Source: a virus. From it: a DNA stretch of 64,000 nt. Shown here one piece after another: positions 6,287-12,485 of this stretch. A program made the translations under genes and the position numbers. The notes under the pieces are model-generated. The model did no database searches. It worked only from the letters and a program-made list of their open reading frames with translations, and was not told where the DNA came from. The DNA lies in the IMG/VR virus record IMGVR_UViG_3300027969_002424, positions 62,001-126,000 of that record; one strand, 5' to 3'. Within the stretch, counting starts at the first letter, position 1. Every line of letters starts with the position of its first letter.

Positions 6287-7028
6287 TTTCTCTAGTCCAT
6301 GTAACTATTTCCCACTTACCATCATGATGCTCTACCAATGCTGTGCATGACTCTACCCAGTCACCGTCGTTCATGTAAGTGATTCCATCTATATCTTTGA
6401 TTTCAGCATGGTGAATATGTCCACATATAACCCCATCAAAGCCTCGCTTCTTACAGTACTTAGCGAGGTTGTGTTCAAAGTGAAAAATAAAATCAACAGC
6501 TTTTTTCACACGCTGTTTCAAATACTGACTAAGACTCCAATAACCAAATCCCATCTTATGTCTTATCCAATTGAATCTGCTATTCCATGCTAGGATAGTA
6601 TCGTATGCATAATCTCCTAAGAAACTTATCCAAGGTGCTAGTCTAGTTATACCATCAAACAAATCTCCATGCACTACAAGATAATGCTTGCCATCTGCAC
6701 CTATATGTTCTATCTGATTGTGTATCTCAACGAGTCCAAAACTGAATCCATATGGAATCATCGGGCGTAGAAATTCATCGTGATTACCAGCAACATATAT
6801 AACTCTTGTTCCACGTTTAGCGTGACCAAGAACACGACGGACTACATTAGTGTGACTCTGCTTCCAACGCCATTTATTTTGTTGGATACGCCATGCATCA
6901 ATTATATCCCCTACTAGATATAGTGTATCGCATGAGTTATGCTTTAGAAAGTTGTTGAGTTTGTCAGCTTGACAATCTTTGGTTCCTAAATGCACATCAG
7001 AGATAAAAATTGATCTATATGTTTTCAT
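6255..7028 (-). CDS. PlcP-type metallophosphoesterase (candidate phospholipase C)
   Basis: A 257-residue calcineurin-like phosphoesterase. Metal ligands are visible in order: SDVHLG (Asp11, His13), VGDIIDAW (Asp41), GNHDEF (Asn82, His83), VVHGDLFDG (His120) and CGHIHHAEI (His204, His206). It would be annotated automatically as UDP-2,3-diacylglucosamine diphosphatase, but true LpxH carries GNRDF, whereas this has GNHDEF as in the COG2908 relatives that include PlcP. PlcP removes the phosphate head group of phospholipids to give diacylglycerol. It overlaps the glycosyltransferase and follows the pstS terminator with only a weak ribosome site. Family call firm; PlcP role inferred from context. 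Confidence 0.85.
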   Translation of the reverse strand: MKTYRSIFISDVHLGTKDCQADKLNNFLKHNSCDTLYLVGDIIDAWRIQQNKWRWKQSHTNVVRRVLGHAKRGTRVIYVAGNHDEFLRPMIPYGFSFGLVEIHNQIEHIGADGKHYLVVHGDLFDGITRLAPWISFLGDYAYDTILAWNSRFNWIRHKMGFGYWSLSQYLKQRVKKAVDFIFHFEHNLAKYCKKRGFDGVICGHIHHAEIKDIDGITYMNDGDWVESCTALVEHHDGKWEIVTWTRENDQDDTDNNG

Positions 7029-7040
7029 TATTATTATTCT

Positions 7041-7065
7041 AATAAAAAAGAGCCTTTCGGCTCTT
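7041..7065 (-). terminator. Rho-independent terminator after pstS
   Basis: On the minus strand AAGAGCC-GAAA-GGCTCTT followed by TTTTATT. It lies 45 bases after the pstS stop and only 13 before the plcP-like start, so the lipid pair is expressed by read-through or from an unseen promoter. Confidence 0.85.
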
Positions 7066-7110
7066 AGTGCTGGTTACGAGTTCCAGCCTCCTCTCTATCT
7101 TGAGGTCGGT

Positions 7111-8106
7111 TTAAAATAATCCTAGTTGTTTCCAATCAGAACGAATCTTAGCTTTGACTGCTGCCGGTAATGCAACATAGTCTAACTCATCTGCGGCTTT
7201 GTCGCCATTATTGAAAGCCCAATCAAAGAATGTTAGAGCAGTTTTAGATGCAGCAACATCACCTGGCTTTACATAAACAAGAATGAATGTAGCACCACTG
7301 ATAGGCCATGCTTCTTTGCCTGCTTGATTAGTCAATATCTGATAGTAACTCTTGTTCCAGTCAGCGTTAGCAGCGGCTGCTTTGAATGCATCTTCTGTAG
7401 GTGCTACCCAATTGCCTGCTGCATTCTGCACATTGACCCAGTTCATCTTGGCTTGTTTTACATAAGCATATTCAACATAGCCCAATGCCCCCGGAAGTTG
7501 GCGAACCATAGCAGAAACGCCTTCGTTACCCTTACCACCTGCTCCTGTTTTCCAACTAACAGCAGTGCCTTCACCGATTGTATCTTTGAACTCTTTGCTG
7601 ACTTTGCTCAAGTAGTTGGTCCAGATGAATGTTGTGCCACTTCCATCTGCACGGCGAACCACTGTGATAGCTTGATCGGGCAATGCTAGTGACGGGTTCA
7701 ATGATTTGATAGCAGCATCATCCCAACGGGTGATCTTGCCCAAGAAGATATCAGCCATGACTGCACCTGTCAAGCGTAGTTGTCCGGGCTCAATTCCTTT
7801 GAGGTTGATTACCGGAACAACTCCACCAATTGCTGTAGGAAACTGAAACAAGCCTGATGCTTGAAGTTTGTCATCGGTGAGTGGCATGTCACTTGCACCG
7901 AACGTGACGGTCTTTGCTTCAATCTGCTTGATGCCTGCGCCTGAACCAACTGATTGATAGTTGATCTTGATGTTGGTAGACTTGTTATATTCACTCGCCC
8001 ACTTTGCATATAACGGAGCCGGGAATGTTGCCCCGGCTCCTGTAATCTCTTGTGCTGATGCAGCGAATGCTATCACTGCCAATAATGTTGTAAACAGTTT
8101 TTTCAT
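7111..8106 (-). CDS. pstS: Phosphate-binding protein PstS
   Basis: The periplasmic phosphate receptor of the Pst ABC transporter. It has 331 residues with a signal peptide (MKKLFTTLLAVIAFAASAQ). Phosphate-binding segments are present: ITGAGATFPAPLYAKW near the mature start, GSGAGIKQ, FGASDMPL, RRADGSGTTFIW and GNEGVSAMV. I use ATG 8106 because AAGGAGA precedes it; an upstream in-frame start at 8130 has none. A PhoB-type box lies 32-49 bases upstream. No PstCAB genes are present, so the protein must load the host transporter. The sequence looks betaproteobacterial. Phage PstS is known from cyanophages; here it sits in a different host setting. Confidence 0.96.
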   Translation of the reverse strand: MKKLFTTLLAVIAFAASAQEITGAGATFPAPLYAKWASEYNKSTNIKINYQSVGSGAGIKQIEAKTVTFGASDMPLTDDKLQASGLFQFPTAIGGVVPVINLKGIEPGQLRLTGAVMADIFLGKITRWDDAAIKSLNPSLALPDQAITVVRRADGSGTTFIWTNYLSKVSKEFKDTIGEGTAVSWKTGAGGKGNEGVSAMVRQLPGALGYVEYAYVKQAKMNWVNVQNAAGNWVAPTEDAFKAAAANADWNKSYYQILTNQAGKEAWPISGATFILVYVKPGDVAASKTALTFFDWAFNNGDKAADELDYVALPAAVKAKIRSDWKQLGLF

Positions 8107-8137
8107 GTAATCTCCTTGTGTGTTACACAAATATTTA

Positions 8138-8155
8138 GTGACATAATTGTGACAG
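8138..8155 (-). promoter_or_regulatory. Pho box upstream of pstS
   Basis: On the minus strand CTGTCACAATTATGTCAC. It matches the Pho box consensus CTGTCATAAAACTGTCAC at 14 of 18 positions, including both TGTCA direct repeats at 11-base spacing. A weak -10 (TGTAAC) follows about 10 bases later, the usual arrangement for PhoB-activated promoters. Confidence 0.8.
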
Positions 8156-8170
8156 TAATATTACATCCAT

Positions 8171-8195
8171 AAGAAAAGGGCAACTAGTGCCCTTT
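8171..8195 (-). terminator. Rho-independent terminator after the porin gene
   Basis: On the minus strand AAAGGGCA-CTAGT-TGCCCTTT followed by TCTT. It lies 19 bases beyond the porin stop and just upstream of the Pho box, so pstS starts a fresh transcript. Confidence 0.8.
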
Positions 8196-8213
8196 GTTCT
8201 AATTTGAGTTAGA

Positions 8214-9113
8214 TTAGAAATTGAATTCTACGCCTACACCGTATTGATTAATATCAGTAGCAGCATCTAGGTAACTCCAACGAGCATTGAATGTCAATGC
8301 TTTGTTCATCGCATAGCTTACACCCAAACCACGACCGGTCACGCTAGTGTTAGTCTGACCATATGTACCTTGAACTGCAAAACGATCACCGATTGCTTGG
8401 CTGATACCAACGCTAGAACCTGTGGTGCTTACATTAGATACCTTGTCATCGCTATACATTCCGAACACTGTAGTTCCAGTACTAACCAATTTGTATTTCA
8501 CACCAACGATAGTGCTGAGACTGGTGCTGCTGTCATCATAACGAGCGACTGTAGCAGACATAGGTCCCAAAGTGTAGCTGATGCTACCAGTCTGAACATT
8601 AGTAGTTCCAGCAGTTTCGCTATTAGCCATCACATATTGTCCTGTGAAGCCAGCGATACTTGCTGTGTTCACGAACAAACCATTTTGCAAACGACTGCCT
8701 TGTGCAGAGTGAATGGTAGCGGCAATAGTGCCATACGCATTGTCAAATGCGTCATAGTTATCCAACACACGAACTACACTGTGCTTGTCACGACCCATGC
8801 CTAAAGAACCTAAATTATTGCTCAAGCTAAAGAGTGAAGTACGATCACCTAAAGTGGTAGCACTTGGTGCGTCCATTGCTACGCCAGTTTCGATGATAAC
8901 GGCAGCGGTGATTCCATCACCAACATCACTAGAGGCTTTTACACCTAAGCGGCTTGAGTCATTGGTCAACCGAGTGAGGGCACTAGCGGTACCAGCTGTG
9001 TATGATTCTTGATACTCACGTACTTTGCCATAGACGCTGACTTGGGGAGCGGTTTGTGCTAGCACAAAACCTGAGGCCAATGCTAGGGCCAAGAGTAAAG
9101 CATATTTCTTCAT
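8214..9113 (-). CDS. Gram-negative outer-membrane porin, short form
   Basis: A 299-residue protein with a signal peptide (MKKYALLLALALASGFVLA), a first strand QVSVYGKVREY, the characteristic SSRLGVKASSDVGDG turn, alternating beta strands, and a C-terminal strand ending VGVEFNF, where the terminal Phe is the BAM signal. It belongs to the betaproteobacterial trimeric porin family (Porin_4/Gram-negative porin), whose bacterial members are usually 330-390 residues, so loops are probably trimmed. It has its own sigma-70 promoter and terminator. It could admit phosphate or other solutes alongside PstS, or replace host porins and alter phage receptors. Ion selectivity cannot be read. Confidence 0.92.
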   Translation of the reverse strand: MKKYALLLALALASGFVLAQTAPQVSVYGKVREYQESYTAGTASALTRLTNDSSRLGVKASSDVGDGITAAVIIETGVAMDAPSATTLGDRTSLFSLSNNLGSLGMGRDKHSVVRVLDNYDAFDNAYGTIAATIHSAQGSRLQNGLFVNTASIAGFTGQYVMANSETAGTTNVQTGSISYTLGPMSATVARYDDSSTSLSTIVGVKYKLVSTGTTVFGMYSDDKVSNVSTTGSSVGISQAIGDRFAVQGTYGQTNTSVTGRGLGVSYAMNKALTFNARWSYLDAATDINQYGVGVEFNF

Positions 9114-9155
9114 ATTATATTTCCTTTAGTTTATAATAACCCTTCTGGGGTTAGA

Positions 9156-9184
9156 ATAATATTTAGTCCGACAAATCCTGTCAA
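9156..9184 (-). promoter_or_regulatory. Sigma-70 promoter of the porin gene
   Basis: TTGACA, 17 bases, TATTAT on the minus strand, 43 bases before the porin ATG. The leader contains a small hairpin AACCC-CAGAA-GGGTT and an AAAGGAAA ribosome site. Confidence 0.8.
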
Positions 9185-9246
9185 ATAAATTATGTATTCA
9201 AGCAAAGAGTATACACTGATTACGCAATGTATTCTACTTAATATGG

Positions 9247-9270
9247 AAAAAGACACCTAAGTGTCTTTTT
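9247..9270. terminator. Terminator after pqqA (symmetrical)
   Basis: AAAAAGACAC-CTAA-GTGTCTTTTT, a perfect 10-bp inverted repeat with T runs on both strands. It lies 16 bases after the pqqA stop and upstream of the porin promoter, isolating pqqA as its own unit. Confidence 0.9.
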
Positions 9271-9285
9271 TGGTTAATATGTGAA

Positions 9286-9360
9286 TTAACGATTAGCAAT
9301 ATACATGGTAATTTCAAAACCGAAACGCATATCGCTTGCTTGAGGGGTAGTCCATTTCAT
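9286..9360 (-). CDS. pqqA: PQQ precursor peptide PqqA
   Basis: A 24-codon gene, easily missed. The peptide begins MKWTTPQASDMRFG and ends FEITMYIANR. PqqA peptides follow the pattern W-x-x-P...D-x-R-x-G-[FL]-E-[VI]-T-x-Y...NR, in which the Glu and Tyr three residues apart are cross-linked by PqqE and cut out to make pyrroloquinoline quinone. Here they are Glu16 and Tyr20, in the correct register. A TAGGAGA ribosome site lies 6 bases upstream, and a strong terminator follows. No pqqB, C, D or E gene is in the window, so host enzymes would have to process it. PQQ is the cofactor of methanol and other alcohol dehydrogenases. Confidence 0.9.
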   Translation of the reverse strand: MKWTTPQASDMRFGFEITMYIANR

Positions 9361-9463
9361 AATTGTTCTCCTATATCAAATTGACATTGTATATATCGTT
9401 TATATGTGTTGCCATAACCTAAATAACATAGTGAAAAGTATGAATCTTTATTAGTGTTACTAC

Positions 9464-9489
9464 TAATAAGAAACCCGCCGAAGCGGGTT
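9464..9489 (-). terminator. Rho-independent terminator after ssrA
   Basis: On the minus strand AACCCGC-TTCG-GCGGGTT then TCTTATT. It lies just beyond the coding piece of the permuted tmRNA. Confidence 0.9.
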
Positions 9490-9491
9490 CT

Positions 9492-9785
9492 GGTTGTTTC
9501 TTTTATACAGTAAGTCCTACTGCACCTTAGCTTAAGCAGCTAAAGAATATAACTCATCGTTTGCAGTTATGAAATTTGCTTGATTAACGGTCATCGCCTA
9601 CCGTGTTGCCGTCTCTACTATCTACCTCTGTCGAAACCAGGGCAGGCCCGTCAGAAGCATACTCCTACAGATCGAAACTGATAAAGATAAGTGCGTACAC
9701 CTATCCGAGTGAGTATGCTTATGGTGGACCTGGCGGGAGTCGAACCCGCGTCCAGAAGTCCTTCGCTTTGAAGGGATTACAACAA
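9492..9785 (-). ncRNA. ssrA: tmRNA, circularly permuted two-piece form
   Basis: Rescues stalled ribosomes by trans-translation. In transcript order the acceptor piece comes first: a T-arm GCGGG-TTCGACT-CCCGC (9733-9749), the stem strand CAGGTCC (9726-9732) and an encoded ACCA ending at 9722. A spacer follows whose ends (9711-9720 and 9655-9664) form a perfect 10-bp stem. The coding piece then starts GGGCCTGCCCTGGTTTCGAC at 9649. Its GGGCCTG pairs with CAGGTCC over 7 bp and includes the G3:U70 pair recognised by AlaRS. P2 is also visible: CAGAGGT (9624-9630) with ACTTCTG (9753-9759). The tag reading frame ends at 9532 and most likely gives ANDELYSLAA (9532-9564). The outer ends of the transcript are approximate. 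Confidence 0.95.
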
Positions 9786-9798
9786 TAACTTCTATTTA

Positions 9799-9942
9799 TC
9801 ACCAAGTTTTCTTAGCGATCCAATGTTGGATTTCTTGCACCCGCCATGCTAGTCCCCAAGGCAGTGTGAAAAATATCTTCTCACCACTAGGAGTATACAT
9901 GGTCCGACCATCACTGTCAACCCCCATCAATCCTATAAACAT
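9799..9942 (-). CDS. Small hypothetical protein, 47 residues
   Basis: Begins MFIGLMGVDSDGRTMYT and ends in a Trp-rich stretch (LPWGLAWRVQEI, then HWIAKKTW). I chose ATG 9942 because GAGGAGA lies directly before it; the frame is open further upstream, but that part is occupied by the zinc-ribbon gene in another frame. It overlaps that gene by 10 bases and is followed at once by ssrA, so a single transcript could carry these small genes and the tmRNA precursor. Function unknown. Confidence 0.6.
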   Translation of the reverse strand: MFIGLMGVDSDGRTMYTPSGEKIFFTLPWGLAWRVQEIQHWIAKKTW

Positions 9943-10079
9943 ACGTTCTCCTCTGATAATTTGCCACAATGTGGACAATATAACTTCTTTGGTTTCCACG
10001 CTTCCATAGTAGCGATACTAAACCACCCTTTACACTCAGCACAAGTGAAATGATAGATGGTTTCTTTTTCTACATTCAT
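9933..10079 (-). CDS. Small zinc-ribbon protein, 48 residues
   Basis: The frame gives MNVEKETIYHFTCAECKGWF at the start and later YCPHCGKLSEEN. Two CxxC knuckles (Cys13/Cys16 and Cys35/Cys38) about 19 residues apart are a typical zinc ribbon. Proteins of this kind in phages often bind nucleic acid or RNA polymerase, but nothing here says which. Its ATG shares one base with the stop of the preceding membrane-protein gene (TGATG), and it overlaps the next gene by 10 bases, so all three are translationally coupled. Confidence 0.75.
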   Translation of the reverse strand: MNVEKETIYHFTCAECKGWFSIATMEAWKPKKLYCPHCGKLSEENVCL

Positions 10080-10270
10080 CAAACAAAACTTAGATGTCCA
10101 GTAGCATATAACACTGCCATCACTGGCCCTGCAATATGTTCACCAATCTCATACAATGCCCAGACAGTCAATGCGACCGCCCACCATGGATTAGTTTCGG
10201 CTTTGTGTCCTAACCACATGAAAAACTTTCCATGTAATTGTCCTATCTTGTTTGCGAATTTGACTATCAT
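10079..10270 (-). CDS. Small membrane-associated protein, 63 residues
   Basis: Starts MIVKFANKIGQLHGKFFMWLGH and has a hydrophobic segment from about 30 to 58 (WWAVALTVWALYE, then IAGPVMAVLYATG). I chose ATG 10270: it begins 7 bases after the -10 of a consensus promoter, so the message is probably leaderless. An alternative in-frame GTG at 10285 would lie inside the promoter. It starts the operon of two further small genes and possibly ssrA. Function unknown. Confidence 0.65.
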   Translation of the reverse strand: MIVKFANKIGQLHGKFFMWLGHKAETNPWWAVALTVWALYEIGEHIAGPVMAVLYATGHLSFV

Positions 10271-10276
10271 GTATTT

Positions 10277-10306
10277 ATTATACACTTTTAAATTCTAGTT
10301 TGTCAA
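10277..10306 (-). promoter_or_regulatory. Sigma-70 promoter of the small-gene/ssrA unit, probably leaderless
   Basis: TTGACA, 18 bases, TATAAT on the minus strand, inside the end of the upstream radical SAM gene. The first ATG is 7 bases after the -10, the same spacing as at 3599-3592. Confidence 0.8.
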
Positions 10307-12485
10307 ATTTAATGGGTGTATAATGTTTTGGAGATGTAGTATGTGAATTAGGAACAGCTACGTTATATCTTTCAGGATTTGCCCATGAACCAGTATCTTG
10401 CCATTTATGTTTAAATGAGAAATCAATTGTACTATTTAAATGTCTTTCTTCTGCAATTAACTCCATGAATTCTTCGTGATTTCTGCCACCGTCTCCCCAC
10501 TTTGGTTTAGCTAGTTTTCTAGCACGAATGGATGCATTAGATTGTTGTCTAGAATAATCTTGTGCAAAAAACGGAGATTTTGCCGATAAAGGATCTACTG
10601 GATCGATAATAGTGACCGGTTGTTGATAGTAATAATCAAAATCTGCTTCCCAATTACCTTCATCATCTATTGTAAAATTATGATTAGCCCAATAAGGGCC
10701 GGCATTTCTTTCACCAAATTCTATCATATCTAAATCTTGATCAAATTTAATTGTAGCAGTAAATCCTCCTCGTGTACGCCATAGTATTCTAAACAATGTA
10801 AATATTTCATTTACTAAACTATCAGCAAAGGGATTGATGTCAGGATGTATTATATTGTAATCAAAGTTTTCATATTCAATTTCTTTTTGCATTGTAGGAT
10901 CATCAAACACAATTTTATAATGATGCATTGGCAAATTACCACGCTGCGGGATTGAAACTGATTTTTCAGTTAACAAATGCTGCAAGAATACTGCAAATAC
11001 TTTCATCCTAACCATGACATGAAATTTAGAAAGTTTGAAATCTTTAGTTATCCATCCACCTGCATACTTGTGTGCTAGTAAATTAAACTTATCAGGATTT
11101 TGTCCAACAATAGTATCCATACCTAAACCAAATCCAAATCCAGCAGCAATATTAGCTATGTTGTTATTTCTATTACGCCATAAAAAAGTCATTGTATCTG
11201 CAAAATTTTGATATGATTCTGTTGGGAACCCTACTATCCAATTGGTAAAAGCATTTACTCCAGTTTTCTTCCCATCTATAAAGTTTTGTTCCATTTCAGC
11301 AATAGTAACACCTTTGTCAATATCATCTAGTACAGGCTGACTTCCAGACTCTATGCCATAGTTTAACATATGACAACCTGAATCAGCTAAATCTTGATAG
11401 AATGCTAAATCCATTCGTCCATCACATCTTGCATATCCAGTCCAATGAATTTTCATACCTTTAGCAATGACTCCTTTGCAGAAGGCTCTAAGTTCATTTA
11501 GATTTCCATTTACCAAACTATCAATAAACCAAACTATGTCAGTTCCTTTTTCATAGTATAATGTTTCTATTTCTTTTAGAATATCAGTAGCCATGCGTTG
11601 ACGATATTTCCAAAAATGTGTTTCTTCACAAAAGGTGCATTTTGCAGTACAACCTCTACTCAGTTCACTATTAACTCCATTTGGAAATTCATATTCATTG
11701 AAATCAAAATTAGAATAATCAGGCATAGGCAAGTCATTCAAATTTAATCTTTGTTCTTCAGGTTGTGCTAGCTTTTGAACCTTGTCGTGAATTATTCCGT
11801 TTTCAATTTCTTCTAAAATTTCTAAAAGAAGTAATTCACCTTCCCCATTGATAACATAATCAAACATATTATCATCTTCTCCACTCCAAGCATGTGGTTC
11901 TTGGCAAGGTCTAATATTAGGACCACCTACTAGTATTTTAATATTTGGCAATCTTTCTCTTAATTTTTTCACCATATACTTAACTGGTTCTGCATTTGTA
12001 TAGTACATAGTAAATCCTATAACGTCAGGAGGATTTTTAACAATCTGTTCTATGTATTTGTTTAATAAAATGCTCAGATGCGGATGTATATCACTATGGT
12101 AGTCTTTTGCTAACCATTTCCAATCTCTTGCGCCGTCCCACGGGTCGAAATCAATAAGTCCATCATTTCGCCATTTGTGAGATAAGTTATATGCCTTTAC
12201 ATTCAAATCAATACAATTAGATTCATATCCAGCGCCTTTTGCAACCGCAGACAGTCTTGCAAGATTGAACGGTGGAAACATTGGTGCCCATTCTGGACAA
12301 AGTATTAATAATAACTTTGTTTTTCTATACGCATAGTTGATATCAATAGTAGTTACATTTTTTTGAACTTTAGTTTTTGCATAAGGTGCAATAGCTTGCA
12401 ACATAGCCAGATGCTTAATATCAGCGTCAGGCTCTAGTGGTCTTGATTCCACTATCTTTTTTTTATATTGATATAATTCACTCAT
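10278..12485 (-). CDS. B12-binding radical SAM protein, 735 residues
   Basis: Residues about 55-230 form a cobalamin-binding-like Rossmann domain (KLLLILCPEWAPMFPPFN, then DVIGFTMYYTN and ILVGGPNIRP). The radical SAM motif RGCTAKCTFC gives Cys279, Cys283 and Cys286 for the [4Fe-4S] cluster. The core continues with DIVWFIDSLVNG and a GIESGSQ motif. A C-terminal region of about 250 residues is unassigned. Such proteins carry out methyl transfers or other radical changes on unreactive carbons. It starts 8 bases inside the end of the repeat-protein gene and is the last gene of the modification cluster. Substrate unknown. Confidence 0.9.
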   Translation of the reverse strand: MSELYQYKKKIVESRPLEPDADIKHLAMLQAIAPYAKTKVQKNVTTIDINYAYRKTKLLLILCPEWAPMFPPFNLARLSAVAKGAGYESNCIDLNVKAYNLSHKWRNDGLIDFDPWDGARDWKWLAKDYHSDIHPHLSILLNKYIEQIVKNPPDVIGFTMYYTNAEPVKYMVKKLRERLPNIKILVGGPNIRPCQEPHAWSGEDDNMFDYVINGEGELLLLEILEEIENGIIHDKVQKLAQPEEQRLNLNDLPMPDYSNFDFNEYEFPNGVNSELSRGCTAKCTFCEETHFWKYRQRMATDILKEIETLYYEKGTDIVWFIDSLVNGNLNELRAFCKGVIAKGMKIHWTGYARCDGRMDLAFYQDLADSGCHMLNYGIESGSQPVLDDIDKGVTIAEMEQNFIDGKKTGVNAFTNWIVGFPTESYQNFADTMTFLWRNRNNNIANIAAGFGFGLGMDTIVGQNPDKFNLLAHKYAGGWITKDFKLSKFHVMVRMKVFAVFLQHLLTEKSVSIPQRGNLPMHHYKIVFDDPTMQKEIEYENFDYNIIHPDINPFADSLVNEIFTLFRILWRTRGGFTATIKFDQDLDMIEFGERNAGPYWANHNFTIDDEGNWEADFDYYYQQPVTIIDPVDPLSAKSPFFAQDYSRQQSNASIRARKLAKPKWGDGGRNHEEFMELIAEERHLNSTIDFSFKHKWQDTGSWANPERYNVAVPNSHTTSPKHYTPIKFDKLEFKSV

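Noticed and set aside
6255-7028. LpxH (UDP-2,3-diacylglucosamine diphosphatase).
   Set aside because: The metal-site motif is GNHDEF instead of the LpxH GNRDF, and the neighbour is a glycosyltransferase, not other lipid A genes.
7066-7110. A small gene after the GAGAGGAGG sequence downstream of pstS.
   Set aside because: No start codon lies at a suitable distance, and the region runs straight into the terminator.
9786-10080. A glutamine riboswitch upstream of the permuted ssrA, as I recall for a marine myophage.
   Set aside because: The region upstream on the transcript is filled by three overlapping small genes and I find no glutamine-riboswitch core.
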